Below are positions 1 to 8,837 of a stretch of DNA of 52,875 nt, piece after piece; the stretch's first letter is position 1; each line of letters opens with the position of its first letter. Both the position numbers and the translations under genes were made by a program. Source of the stretch: an uncultured Anaeroplasmataceae bacterium. Its GTDB lineage: Bacteria > Bacillota_I > Bacilli_A > Acholeplasmatales > Anaeroplasmataceae. The stretch lies in contig CAKQEA010000012.1 in the NCBI GenBank assembly GCA_934229785.1, forward strand, positions 1-52,875, read 5' to 3'. Below the pieces are notes generated by a model, which made no database searches, had not been told where the DNA came from, and worked only from the letters and a program-made list of their open reading frames with translations.

Positions 1-21
1 CATTTTGCTTCACTGAAATAG
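1..21 (+). CDS. possible 3' end of a gene cut by the window edge
   Basis: Frame 1 reads six codons (H-F-A-S-L-K) and a TAG stop at 19-21, and a strong terminator follows four bases later. A stop placed just before a terminator is what a gene end looks like. Seven codons cannot prove coding, and nothing can be said of function. Confidence 0.2.
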   Translation, partial: HFASLK

Positions 22-24
22 CAG

Positions 25-50
25 AAAAATGGCCTAATAAGGCCATTTTT
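25..50. terminator. bidirectional intrinsic terminator
   Basis: A perfect 10-bp stem (AAAAATGGCC at 25-34 with GGCCATTTTT at 41-50) encloses a 6-base loop. A T-rich tail follows on the plus strand to about 57, and a T5 run lies at the stem foot on the minus strand. It would stop a plus-strand gene entering from the left and the minus-strand gene that ends at 125. Confidence 0.65.
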
Positions 51-124
51 AATTTTTAAACTGTCGAAAACCGGATTATATCACATCTTACATATTTTTC
101 AAAGAACAAAAGCATAGAAAAACT

Positions 125-406
125 CTATACTTTAAATTTTGCACCTTTAAAAATAAAATAAGAAATTATACTTGATAATATAACAAAAATAAATTCTATA
201 AGCGAAAACATATAAAATTTAAAATCAATTCTTAAATTAACCTTAAATATAACATTTAAAATCTCAGCTAAAATAATTAATAAAATAAAACTTGCTATAA
301 AGCTAATTATAAACATAATTTTAATTATTAATGTTTCGTATCTTTTTACATAGCTGTGTTTTTGATACGAATTGATTTTTACTATAAATAAGTCAAAACA
401 TGACAA
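125..406 (-). CDS. small predicted membrane protein, unassigned
   Basis: The 93-codon frame has a basic N-terminal third (residues 9-27) and two hydrophobic stretches of about 20-25 residues (about 30-52 and 64-86), then a basic C-terminus. It therefore looks like a two-pass inner-membrane protein. I do not recognise the family. The first codon is a TTG with no convincing ribosome binding site. The nearest strong one (AAGGAG at 530-535) serves another short frame upstream at 523, so this may be the downstream part of a broken gene. A terminator at 25-50 follows it. A real gene is plausible but the start is unsure. Confidence 0.4.
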   Translation of the reverse strand: MSCFDLFIVKINSYQKHSYVKRYETLIIKIMFIISFIASFILLIILAEILNVIFKVNLRIDFKFYMFSLIEFIFVILSSIISYFIFKGAKFKV

Positions 407-423
407 CGCAAAACTAAATATTT

Positions 424-523
424 TTACTCTAGAAAACCTATTGCTTCATTTTTAACATATACTGGCAAAACACCTATAACATTTGTCATACTTACTTCCA
501 AGATGCGAAAAAAATGTTAACAT
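424..523 (-). pseudogene. short gene probably frameshifted in a T7 run
   Basis: An ATG at 523 has a good ribosome binding site (AAGGAG at 530-535, spacing 6). The frame as written stops after 23 codons. A run of seven T on the coding strand (508-514) lies at codons 4-6. With one T fewer the frame would read on for 32 codons, through an ATG at 489 and a protein-like stretch (MTNVIGVLPVYVKNEAIGFLE split at its middle), to a TAA at 424. Either this is a frameshifted remnant, a sequencing slip, or the 23-codon frame with its Cys-x-x-Cys is real. Function unknown. Confidence 0.3.
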
Positions 524-610
524 ATATTTCTCCTTATGAAAATATAGAACACTAGATGATACTTCAATATTATTTTTCTTTGATATTTAAGTAATTAAAA
601 ATCAAATTAC

Positions 611-639
611 TACAAAATACTATGATTTAGTATTTTGTA
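611..639 (-). repeat. perfect inverted repeat abutting the terminator
   Basis: TACAAAATACTA at 611-622 pairs perfectly with 628-639 around a 5-base loop. It touches the terminator at 640-673 with no spacer, so the minus-strand transcript would carry two hairpins in tandem. It lacks a T-run of its own and could be a transcript-stabilising hairpin or a protein site. Confidence 0.45.
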
Positions 640-673
640 AAAAAAGCGTTGATAAACCAACCAACGCTTTTTT
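640..673. terminator. terminator after the flavoenzyme pair
   Basis: AAAAAAGCGTTG (640-651) pairs perfectly with CAACGCTTTTTT (662-673) around a 10-base loop. Both strands get a T6 run. It lies 17 bases after the stop codon of the 690..2627 gene and ends that minus-strand transcription unit. Confidence 0.8.
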
Positions 674-689
674 CTATAGAATTATTCAA

Positions 690-2627
690 TTAATTTAATG
701 AATTTGCAGCATCATAGCCACTCTTAATTGCATTTTCAATTGTACAAGGAACTCCCTCTTTACAATCTCCTGCATAAACAACATTAGCCTTAATGCCATC
801 TACATCTAAAATGTTTTTACGTGATGATAAAGAACGAATAATTGTATTTGCTTCAATGAACTCATTATTTAAAACATTTCCATCCTTATCAACAACTTGT
901 GTTTCAATTCCATTTTCCTTAATTTCAACTATTTTATGAAGAACATATGTTTTTACATCATATTTCTTAAATTCAGCCATCATAGTTGGAAGTATTGTTT
1001 TAGACTCCTCACGAGCTACGGCATCCATCATTTCAACAATTCCAACACTTAAGCCCTTTGTTGCTAGAAGTTCTGCTGTTTCACAACCAACTAGTCCTCC
1101 ACCTGCAATCAATACCTTACCTTTAGCAAGTGATGGATTTTTTAATACATCCCATGCATCTAATGTATGCTCAATACCAGGAATATGTGGATTTGAATTT
1201 TTAGCACCAACGCAAACAATAACATCATCATAATTATCTGCCTCAGCCTTATTAAATGGATGATTTAATAAAACTTTAATGTTTAAGCTCTTTATTATTT
1301 CATCAAAATACTTGCAAATTCTTAGCATTTCATCCTTTCTAGGAGGTAAGGATGCTACATTAATTTGACCATATAAATGATCTGATGCTTCTATAACTGT
1401 TACATCATGTCCTTTAATTGAGGCTACACGAGCTGCCTCTAAGCCAGCAACTCCACCACCAACTACTAAAACCTTATGCTTATTATTTGGCTTTGTAATT
1501 ACTCTTTCATATTCATAACCATTTTCAGCATTTAGTACACATGAAATAGCACGTGATGCCATAATTGCATCAGTACAGCCCTTATTACAGCAAATACATT
1601 GTCTAATTAAATTTTTCTCACCACGAGCAAGCTTAGCTGCAATATCAGGATCAGCAAGTAATCCACGTCCAAAGGCAACAATTTCACATGTTCCTTCTTC
1701 AATCATTTTTTCTGCATAATCAACAGATATACGACCTACTGTTGATACAGGAATAGAAACGCATGATTTAATTTTCTTACATTCTTCTTCCATAAAATGA
1801 TAAGCTCTTGTGCCCATTGCAGGAATTGTATCGTTCATATTTCCAGTATGATTTGCTTGTGCAACATGAATCATATGAACTCCTCTTTCCTCTAAATGCT
1901 TTGCAAGCTCCATAGCCTCTTCAACTACTAATCCACCCTTACCAAGAAGTGATCCATCTGGTTGAACAGTAACAATAGGTAGCTTATAGTCAATTGTTAT
2001 ATTAGCACTTGCCCTCTTAATTGCATCAACAACCTCTAATGCAAAACGAATTCTATTTTCAAATGATCCACCATATTCATCAGTTCTATGATTTATAATT
2101 GTTGAACAAAGTGATCCAACAAGTCTATCGCCATGAACCTCAATAACATCAACACCAGCTTTAATTGCACGATTAACACATGCTGTTATTTTATTTAAAA
2201 TAACTTCAATTTGATCATGATTTACCTCATTAACATAGTGCTGCATATCATAATGTAATTTTGCAAAAATTTCAGATCTTGATTTTCCTTCTTTCATCAT
2301 CTGCATTAATGCATCACAATCATATTCAGGATGGAATATTTGAAGTCCAAGCTTACAATCATATTGATGAACTGCATCAGCTAATTTTTTATATGATTCA
2401 ATTTGAGAATCCATAAATAGCTTAGGTGTTGGAGATAGTGTAGCTGTAGGTACAACATCTCCTATAACAATATAACCTACACCACCTTGAGCAAGTCTCT
2501 TATAGAAATTAAATGATTTTTCTCCTATTGAACCATCTCTTTCCTCATATCCTGTTGTTAGTGGTGGAAACATAATTCTATTTTTTAATTGTGTATGTCC
2601 TACCTTAATTGGTTCTAATAATTTCAT
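690..2627 (-). CDS. NADH:flavin oxidoreductase, 2-enoate/2,4-dienoyl-CoA reductase type
   Basis: This 645-residue cytoplasmic enzyme reduces activated C=C bonds, passing electrons from NAD(P)H through FAD and a 4Fe-4S cluster to FMN. Domain order seen: an FMN-binding old-yellow-enzyme barrel (about 1-335) with HGDRLVG and HRTDEYGG; a Cys cluster CICCNKGC near 341 with a further Cys about 12 residues on, the 4Fe-4S ligands; then a FAD/NAD(P) part with GGGVAGLEAA (about 385) and a second GGGLVGCETAE. Length fits FadH and bile-acid BaiCD-type enzymes. The HGDRL variant in place of the usual HAAHG loop is the BaiC-like form. It lies 18 bases behind a paralogue. Substrate cannot be read from sequence. 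Confidence 0.9.
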   Translation of the reverse strand: MKLLEPIKVGHTQLKNRIMFPPLTTGYEERDGSIGEKSFNFYKRLAQGGVGYIVIGDVVPTATLSPTPKLFMDSQIESYKKLADAVHQYDCKLGLQIFHPEYDCDALMQMMKEGKSRSEIFAKLHYDMQHYVNEVNHDQIEVILNKITACVNRAIKAGVDVIEVHGDRLVGSLCSTIINHRTDEYGGSFENRIRFALEVVDAIKRASANITIDYKLPIVTVQPDGSLLGKGGLVVEEAMELAKHLEERGVHMIHVAQANHTGNMNDTIPAMGTRAYHFMEEECKKIKSCVSIPVSTVGRISVDYAEKMIEEGTCEIVAFGRGLLADPDIAAKLARGEKNLIRQCICCNKGCTDAIMASRAISCVLNAENGYEYERVITKPNNKHKVLVVGGGVAGLEAARVASIKGHDVTVIEASDHLYGQINVASLPPRKDEMLRICKYFDEIIKSLNIKVLLNHPFNKAEADNYDDVIVCVGAKNSNPHIPGIEHTLDAWDVLKNPSLAKGKVLIAGGGLVGCETAELLATKGLSVGIVEMMDAVAREESKTILPTMMAEFKKYDVKTYVLHKIVEIKENGIETQVVDKDGNVLNNEFIEANTIIRSLSSRKNILDVDGIKANVVYAGDCKEGVPCTIENAIKSGYDAANSLN

Positions 2628-2645
2628 TATTCATTACCTCTTTTT

Positions 2646-4586
2646 TTATAAATTTTTAGCAAGCTCAAATGCGCTTGAAATTGCTTCCTTTACTGATGCA
2701 GACTTTTCTGCATCACCAATTACATAACACTTATTACCTAAATTCTTTATCTCATTAATAAAATCTTCATTTGGTTTATAGCCAACAGCAAATAATAAGC
2801 TATCAGCATCATTAATTTTATACTTAACTCCATTTTGTTCATATGTTATAGTATTTGCTGTAACCTCACGAACAATTGCATTATTAATAAGCTTAACGCC
2901 TTTATTTTGTAGCCTTTTCATAACTGCAGAACGTGATGAAGATGCATCCTTCATCATCATATAAGGCAATGCCTCTATTATAGTTATATCACGATTACGT
3001 GGAGCCAAATCATTAACAAGTGGAGCTAGATAGTCAGCAGTTTCACAACCAACTGAACCACCACCTAAAATTACAACCTTTCTACCAGGATTAGCTTTAC
3101 CAAGTAAAACATCTTCACACGTTAGAGATAATTTAAAGCCCTTAAGTGAATCAATTATCACTGGTCTTGCCCCAATAGATAAAATAATCTCATAGTCAGA
3201 ATATTTTTCTTTAATTAAATTTGTTGTTACATTTGTATTAAAATTAATCATAACACCAGATTTGATAGCTCTTTGATATAAATATTTTGTCAATTTTGTT
3301 AAATCATTTTTAGCAATAGGAACAGATGCTGCATTAAGAAGTCCACCAGGAATATTGTTCTTCTCAAGAACAACAACATTGTGACCACGCTTTTTTAATA
3401 TATATGACGCTTCTAATCCAGCAGGGCCTGCTCCAACAACTAAATAATTTTTCTTAATTTCACTTTTTGTTATTGTATCTTCATTTATAAGCTCAAATGA
3501 CGGATTTACCGAGCATGAAATTCTTTTACCAAACATTATACCATTTAAGCATTTCAAGCATCCAATGCATGGTCTTATTTCATCACTTCTACCATCAATT
3601 GCCTTATTTGCAAAATCAGGATCACATAGATTAGCACGTCCAACTAAAACTGCATCACAAACATTATTATCAATTAGTTCATTAGCAATCCAAGGCTCTA
3701 AAATTCTTCCTACAGTTATAACAGGAATTGAAACATGCTTTTTAATCTCCTTTGCTGCTTCTTGATGGCTTCCCATTTTAGTTCCAGCTGGTGGAATAGC
3801 TGAACCTCTTAATATAGTCATACCACCAGATACATGAATCATATCAACACCAGATTCTTCCAATCTTTTAGCAACATAAACCATGTCTGCCAAATTATTT
3901 CCACCATCAAAATAATCATCGCCTGAAATTCTAACATCTATAATAAAATCCTTACCGCACTTATCTCTAACTGCCTCTATTACCTCAAGTGTTAATCTTA
4001 ATCTAGATTCTAAATCTCCTCCATACTCATCACATCTTTTATTATAATATGGAGATAAAAATCCACCAAGTAAGCCATGAGCATGAGCGGCATGTATTTC
4101 AACACCATCTCCACCTGCAAGCTTAACCCTATAGGCAGCATTTGCAAATTTTAAAATTATATCCTTAAGTTCTTCCTTACTTACCTCTCTTGGTGATTCT
4201 TTTAAATAGCTTGGTCCAATCCAAGATGGAGCTATAAGCTGTGGTGTATTAGGAAGTGGATATGCCATATAAGCAGGATGAAATAGCTGTGGTAATATTA
4301 ATGAGTTATATTCATGAACAGCATCAACTAACTTTTTCCACCCTTCAATATAGGAATCATCATAAATTGACATATCCCCAGGCAAATATACATATGTTGG
4401 TTCAACCGTTACAACCTCAGTAATAAACAAACCAACCCCACCTAATGCTCTTCTTTTATAATGATTAATTAGCTCATCAGTAACATAGCCTTTATTACCT
4501 AGATTAGTAGATAATGGTGGCATAAAAATTCTATTTTTAGCAATCTTATTACCAATTTTTATAGGTTCATTTAATCTAAATTTCAT
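2646..4586 (-). CDS. NADH:flavin oxidoreductase, second paralogue
   Basis: This is a 646-residue enzyme of the same three-part build as its downstream neighbour: FMN barrel with the classical HAAHAHGLLGGFLSP and CDEYGG motifs, a 4Fe-4S site (CIGCLKC near 339, further Cys about 12 residues on), FAD site VGAGPAGLEA (about 380) and NAD(P) site GGGSVGCET. It probably reduces an enoate or enone. The two copies differ in the active-site loop, so they likely act on different substrates. The ribosome binding site (GAGGA, 7 bases before the ATG) sits directly after the T-run of the uxuA terminator, so expression probably depends on read-through from the uronate operon or on a promoter inside uxuA. Confidence 0.9.
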   Translation of the reverse strand: MKFRLNEPIKIGNKIAKNRIFMPPLSTNLGNKGYVTDELINHYKRRALGGVGLFITEVVTVEPTYVYLPGDMSIYDDSYIEGWKKLVDAVHEYNSLILPQLFHPAYMAYPLPNTPQLIAPSWIGPSYLKESPREVSKEELKDIILKFANAAYRVKLAGGDGVEIHAAHAHGLLGGFLSPYYNKRCDEYGGDLESRLRLTLEVIEAVRDKCGKDFIIDVRISGDDYFDGGNNLADMVYVAKRLEESGVDMIHVSGGMTILRGSAIPPAGTKMGSHQEAAKEIKKHVSIPVITVGRILEPWIANELIDNNVCDAVLVGRANLCDPDFANKAIDGRSDEIRPCIGCLKCLNGIMFGKRISCSVNPSFELINEDTITKSEIKKNYLVVGAGPAGLEASYILKKRGHNVVVLEKNNIPGGLLNAASVPIAKNDLTKLTKYLYQRAIKSGVMINFNTNVTTNLIKEKYSDYEIILSIGARPVIIDSLKGFKLSLTCEDVLLGKANPGRKVVILGGGSVGCETADYLAPLVNDLAPRNRDITIIEALPYMMMKDASSSRSAVMKRLQNKGVKLINNAIVREVTANTITYEQNGVKYKINDADSLLFAVGYKPNEDFINEIKNLGNKCYVIGDAEKSASVKEAISSAFELAKNL

Positions 4587-4604
4587 TATTTTTCCTCAAA
4601 AAAA

Positions 4605-4630
4605 GACCCTAGACTTTAAGTCATAGGGTC
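4605..4630 (-). terminator. terminator/attenuator between uxuA and the flavoenzymes
   Basis: GACCCTA (4605-4611) pairs with TAGGGTC (4624-4630), and a nested GACTT/AAGTC pair makes an almost continuous hairpin. On the minus strand it is followed by a T-run at 4597-4604 and at once by the ribosome binding site of the 2646..4586 gene. It either ends the uronate operon or lowers expression of what follows. Confidence 0.8.
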
Positions 4631-4636
4631 AAAATG

Positions 4637-5674
4637 TTACTTTTTTAAATCCTTTTCTACTGCTTCAAACAAACCACAAAGATAAGCTGCACCAAGTGCT
4701 CTATCATATAATCCATATCCAGGCTTTGCATCCTCACCCCAAATATTTCTACCATGGTCTGGTCTTAGATAGCAATTTGAACCATTTTCAACTAAAGCTT
4801 TTACAATTTCATAAATATTTACATTTCCACATGAAGTCTGATGACCATTTTCATAGAAATCAGTATCATTTGTAAATTTTAACTGTCTTAAATGTGCAAA
4901 ATAAATACGATCAGCATACTTTGCAGCCATCTTTGGTAAATCATTAAATCTACCAGCGCCTAGGCTACCAGTACAGAATGTAATACCATTATGCATATCA
5001 GGAACAGCCTTAAACAATCTATCATAATCAGATTCGCGACCAACAATACGTGGCAAATCAAATATATCCCAAGGCGGATCATCCGGATGAATTGCCATAT
5101 TTACTGAAGCCTCACGACATGCAGGCATAATACCATTTAAGAAATATACTAAATTATCAAATAGTTTTTCATGAGTCATACCCTTATACTCCTCAAGTAA
5201 ACCATTTAATTCTTCACTAGTATAGCTTTCATCCCAACCAGGTAATCTTAAATTGTGTTTATCTAATTTAGCAAAATCCTCTTCACAATATGATAATGAT
5301 GTTGATCCATCATCATGCTTATAATAAAGATTAGTTCTAAACCAATCAAATACAGGCATAAAGTTATAACAAATACACTTAACACCAACACTACCTAATC
5401 TACGGATATTTTCAGCATAATTTGCGATTAATTTATCTCTTGTAGGCTTTCCAAGTTTTATATCCTCATGTACAGGAACAGATTCAATAACCTCCATCTG
5501 TAAACCAGAAGCATTTGCAAGTTCCTTTAGCTTTTCGATTCTATCCATAGGCCATACTTCACCAACAGGCACATCATAAACTGCTGTTACAACGCCTGTC
5601 ATTCCTTGGATTTGCTTTATATACTCTAAAGGAATTGAATCTTTTTCGCCATACCAACGAAAAGTCATCTTCAT
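4637..5674 (-). CDS. uxuA: mannonate dehydratase UxuA
   Basis: Converts D-mannonate to 2-keto-3-deoxy-D-gluconate with loss of water, a central step of glucuronate breakdown. The N-terminus (MTFRWYGEKDSIPLEYI, with GVVTAVYDVPVGEVW after it) and the metal-site stretches NMAIHPDDPPW and YLRPDHGRNIWGE are typical of the UxuA xylose-isomerase-like barrel. At 345 residues it is of family length. The ATG has AGGAGG eight bases upstream. It is the last gene of the minus-strand uronate operon, 12 bases behind the dehydrogenase that would supply its substrate, and is followed by a terminator at 4605-4630. Confidence 0.95.
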   Translation of the reverse strand: MKMTFRWYGEKDSIPLEYIKQIQGMTGVVTAVYDVPVGEVWPMDRIEKLKELANASGLQMEVIESVPVHEDIKLGKPTRDKLIANYAENIRRLGSVGVKCICYNFMPVFDWFRTNLYYKHDDGSTSLSYCEEDFAKLDKHNLRLPGWDESYTSEELNGLLEEYKGMTHEKLFDNLVYFLNGIMPACREASVNMAIHPDDPPWDIFDLPRIVGRESDYDRLFKAVPDMHNGITFCTGSLGAGRFNDLPKMAAKYADRIYFAHLRQLKFTNDTDFYENGHQTSCGNVNIYEIVKALVENGSNCYLRPDHGRNIWGEDAKPGYGLYDRALGAAYLCGLFEAVEKDLKK

Positions 5675-5686
5675 ATAATTTTCCTC

Positions 5687-6535
5687 CTATACTCCACTAT
5701 ATGATGAGAAGCCACCATCAATAGGAATACAAACACCAGTAATAAATGATGCAGCTTCACTTGATAACAAGAATAATGTTGCACCAACTAAATCATCAAC
5801 AACTCCAAAGCGTCCCATAGGTGTTGCAGCTAAAATCTTACCAGTTCTTGCTGTTGGTGTTCCATCTGGATTCCATAATAATTTTTCATTTTGCTTTGTT
5901 GAAAAGAATCCTGGTGCAATCGCATTAACTCTAATTCCAATGTGTGAGAAATGAACTGCTAACCACTGAGTGAAATTTGATACTGCTGCCTTAGCTCCAC
6001 TATATGCTGGAATTTTTGTAAGTGGTGTGTAGGCATTCATTGAAGATATATTTAAAATTGATGAGTCCTTACGTCCTACCATATCCTTAGCGAATACCTG
6101 TGTTGGTAATAATGTTCCAATAAAATTCAAATTAAATACAAATTCTACACCAGATTGATCTAAATCAAAGAATGTCTTCATTTCTTTAATTGAATCATCT
6201 AATTCCGCATATTCATTATCTGTAGTTGCACGGGGATTATTTCCACCTGCACCATTAATTAAAATATCACATTTACCAAATTCCTTTAAGACATTTTCAT
6301 GGCATTTTTCTAGTGATTCCTTAATCAAAACATTTGCCTCAAAGCCTTTAGCAATTCCACCTTCGGCTCTAATAAGCTCAGCCTGAGCCTCTGCTGCAGC
6401 TTCATTTAAATCTAAAAGTGCAACCTTAGCACCACATGAAGCAACTGCCTTTGCAAGGTGGGAACAAATTACACCACCTGCACCTGTTATAACAACAACT
6501 TTATTTTTTAAATTAATTTCAAAAGGTAATTTCAT
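5687..6535 (-). CDS. short-chain dehydrogenase, probable fructuronate reductase (mannonate 5-dehydrogenase)
   Basis: An SDR-family NAD(P) enzyme of 282 residues. It has the glycine-rich nucleotide site TGAGGVICSHLA near 15-26, an NGAGGNN segment, the catalytic Ser (NISSMNAY) and Tyr-x3-Lys (AYSGAKAA), and the C-terminal FITGVCIPIDGG. Next to UxuA it most likely interconverts D-fructuronate and D-mannonate, as the SDR-type UxuB of bacilli does; this role is inferred from context. An in-frame ATG lies 15 bases further up at 6550 but lacks a ribosome binding site. The ATG at 6535 has GAGGA eight bases before it, so I start there. Confidence 0.85.
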   Translation of the reverse strand: MKLPFEINLKNKVVVITGAGGVICSHLAKAVASCGAKVALLDLNEAAAEAQAELIRAEGGIAKGFEANVLIKESLEKCHENVLKEFGKCDILINGAGGNNPRATTDNEYAELDDSIKEMKTFFDLDQSGVEFVFNLNFIGTLLPTQVFAKDMVGRKDSSILNISSMNAYTPLTKIPAYSGAKAAVSNFTQWLAVHFSHIGIRVNAIAPGFFSTKQNEKLLWNPDGTPTARTGKILAATPMGRFGVVDDLVGATLFLLSSEAASFITGVCIPIDGGFSSYSGV

Positions 6536-6563
6536 ATATTTAGTCCTCATAATTTATATATTT

Positions 6564-6600
6564 TGAATATACCCAAGACTAATAATCTTGGATATATTCA
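6564..6600 (-). repeat. intercistronic hairpin in the uronate operon
   Basis: TGAATATA-CCCAAGA (6564-6578) and TCTTGG-ATATATTCA (6586-6600) form a long, nearly perfect inverted repeat between the lipoprotein gene and the dehydrogenase gene. There is no clean T-run. An mRNA-stabilising or processing hairpin, or a weak attenuator, would fit. Confidence 0.5.
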
Positions 6601-6613
6601 AGGGGTAGTTAGA

Positions 6614-8068
6614 TTATTTTGCTTGATATGCAAAATCAATTGCTTCTCCATTAAAGAAAGCACTTGTAGAAAGTGTTTGGAAATCACTTGATAAAGTCAT
6701 TTCAATAGTTGTTTTAACTACTGTAAAGTACTGCATATTAGTTGATGTCATAGTTAATGTTGAACCGCTCTTAGTATAAGTACCATCACCAGCTGTAGCA
6801 CCACCAAAACCTGGGCAAGTTACTTCAAATGTACCATCTTTATAAACATTAACATCCATTACTGTACCATTAGCTGCTTGACCTCTATATGAGCCTAATA
6901 ATTCTTTTACAGGAGTCTCTGGAGTAGAGCCTACCTCTTTAAATGATACTGCAATCTTAATATCAGAACTATCTTGAATTAAATAAGCATAACCAAATGC
7001 TGATTTAGTGATTTCATCACCATTAATAGTAACCTTATCAATTTCGTAGCCTTCATTTGCTTTAGGTGTAATTAATAAATATCTACCTTGAGCAATTCTA
7101 TCACGATTTTCAACATTCTTCATATCAGATGGATTTTGTCCTTCTAAAACTAAGCTTTGAACCTTAACTGTACCATTTTGAGGTGTTGAAATACTAACCT
7201 TAGCAACTGGAGTCTTATGCTCAATATCAGCTGTTTTCTTAGTAATTTCAGTATCATAAGTAACATTTAATTCTCTTGTACCATCAATGCATACTGTTGG
7301 TTTTGGATTCATAATAGCGAAATCCAATCCAGCATGATATGTTTCCTTCCAACCTGTAACATATCCATTTTCATTAGTGTTAATAGTAACATCTGCAGCG
7401 CTATCACTACCACTTGCAGCAGCAAAATCAGACATACCATTATCAGTTTGATAACCAACATAATCAGGCTTATATGTAATAGTTAAACCATTATTTTCAT
7501 TTACCTCATATGTTGATTCTTTAATTTCATCAAGACCGAATGTAGAAGTTAATCCAAAGTTATCTAATTCATATTTTCCCTTTGAATAAATGAATGAATT
7601 TAATGTTAATCCACCTGCTTGTTCAGCTGTAATAGACTTTAAATATTCTTCTAGTTTTACAGTATTCATACCTGTAACTTCAACTGGCTGAGTATATGTT
7701 GTTGAATACATATATTTACCATCAACCTTGTATAAAAGAGCCTCTGTAGTATCTTCTGATTTTGCATCAAGCTTATCCTTCCAAGTCTTCTTTGTGTATA
7801 AATAGAAATCATCACCTAATGTAAATTCAAAATCAACTGTTGACTCAATTTCATGACGGAATGATGAGAAATCAGCTGTTCCACCATGTGCATCTACTGT
7901 AACATTATAGTTATTCTTAAATGTTCCCTTAATGCTTTGAGCATCAAGAGTAGTTTTAAATTCACTTAAAACCTTAGATGGATCCTTTTTACTATTGTTG
8001 TCGCATGATGCTAAGGCTGTTAGGGCTGTAGCACCAACTAGTACTGCTAAAATTTTCTTTGTTTTCAT
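6614..8068 (-). CDS. surface lipoprotein with divergent InlB-like repeat, unassigned
   Basis: A 484-residue exported lipoprotein. Its signal peptide is basic (MKTKK), then hydrophobic, ending in the lipobox TALASC with Cys 23 as the lipid anchor. Residues about 30-290 are a large unassigned domain. About 290-380 resemble the divergent InlB B-repeat (TPQNGTVKV, then ITPKANEGYEIDKVTING), a beta-grasp-like fold of gut Bacillota surface proteins. The last 100 residues form a small Gly/Thr-rich domain (GSYRGQ, YKDGTFEVT, GDGTYTKSGS). Position between the esterase and sugar genes suggests sugar capture or polymer binding at the cell surface, but that is only contextual. Ribosome binding site GAGAGGAAAAG is good. 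Confidence 0.75.
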   Translation of the reverse strand: MKTKKILAVLVGATALTALASCDNNSKKDPSKVLSEFKTTLDAQSIKGTFKNNYNVTVDAHGGTADFSSFRHEIESTVDFEFTLGDDFYLYTKKTWKDKLDAKSEDTTEALLYKVDGKYMYSTTYTQPVEVTGMNTVKLEEYLKSITAEQAGGLTLNSFIYSKGKYELDNFGLTSTFGLDEIKESTYEVNENNGLTITYKPDYVGYQTDNGMSDFAAASGSDSAADVTINTNENGYVTGWKETYHAGLDFAIMNPKPTVCIDGTRELNVTYDTEITKKTADIEHKTPVAKVSISTPQNGTVKVQSLVLEGQNPSDMKNVENRDRIAQGRYLLITPKANEGYEIDKVTINGDEITKSAFGYAYLIQDSSDIKIAVSFKEVGSTPETPVKELLGSYRGQAANGTVMDVNVYKDGTFEVTCPGFGGATAGDGTYTKSGSTLTMTSTNMQYFTVVKTTIEMTLSSDFQTLSTSAFFNGEAIDFAYQAK

Positions 8069-8108
8069 TTTCTTTTCCTCTCTAACTTTGATTTTTTAAT
8101 TTATAAAA

Positions 8109-8837
8109 TTACTTTATAAATTTTATTTCTTTGAAATATTCAATCACATTGAACACTTCATTACTCCAAGTTGTCCATGAATGATTTCCTGGAACATACT
8201 TGTATGAAATGTCTATATCATTATCCTTAAAGAACTGATCTAATTCCTTAGATGCTGTTAAAATAAAATCCTCAGTTCCTACAGATAAATAGACATTTAA
8301 TTTTTCTCCTTTGTGAGCCAAAGATAAATTTCTTAATGAATATTTTTCATCCATATAATCAGGCTTTGTAGCTGGAGATAAGCTAACTGCGCAGTAATAT
8401 TTATTTGTATTATTAAGATAATGGTATAATGCACCATATCCGCCCATTGATACACCACATACTGCAAGTGGCATAGTGCTATCTAGGCATTTAAAGTTTC
8501 CATATAGGAAATCTAATACATCACGTTCTATTAAATTGTAGAAGTCATCAATTGGTCCCATATTTAAGTACCATTTGTTTTCACCATTAATGAAGCAAGC
8601 TGCAATTTTATTTTCCTCACAAAGCTTAATAATTTGTGAGTTTAACTGCCACCCTTTTTCGTTATCACCAAATCCGTGTAAGAATATAACCAAGGGGTAT
8701 TTTTGATTTAAATTTGAATAATAATTATCATCCTTATTTTGAAGGCATCCTTGTAAATTTAAGCTTGGAATAACTACATCAAAGTTAACCTTTCTTGCGA
8801 CTGCCTTTAAATAAGTTTCGATTTGAAAATGTGCCAT
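8109..8837 (-). CDS. alpha/beta-hydrolase esterase (esterase D / EstA-like)
   Basis: A 242-residue serine esterase. Visible: the oxyanion strand VIFLHGFGDNEKGW (about 49-62), nucleophile elbow CGVSMGGYGAL (about 127-137) with Ser as nucleophile, an Asp in VGTEDFIL, and the catalytic His in PGNHSWTTW near the C-terminus. There is no signal peptide, so it acts in the cytoplasm. The family removes acyl groups from carbohydrates. In this operon it would de-esterify the imported uronate compound (inference). Its ATG directly follows the stop of the binding protein (TAAATG), and its ribosome binding site AGGAGGA lies inside that gene, so the two are translationally coupled. Confidence 0.85.
   Translation of the reverse strand: MAHFQIETYLKAVARKVNFDVVIPSLNLQGCLQNKDDNYYSNLNQKYPLVIFLHGFGDNEKGWQLNSQIIKLCEENKIAACFINGENKWYLNMGPIDDFYNLIERDVLDFLYGNFKCLDSTMPLAVCGVSMGGYGALYHYLNNTNKYYCAVSLSPATKPDYMDEKYSLRNLSLAHKGEKLNVYLSVGTEDFILTASKELDQFFKDNDIDISYKYVPGNHSWTTWSNEVFNVIEYFKEIKFIK

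Noticed and set aside
3565..3765. Plus-strand frames inside the flavoenzyme genes and many similar frames opposite other genes
   Set aside because: They lie fully inside well-supported minus-strand genes, lack ribosome binding sites and have no protein-like features.
690..4586. Recent tandem duplication of the two flavoenzymes
   Set aside because: Same domain order but clearly different motifs and sequence; they are old paralogues, not a fresh repeat.
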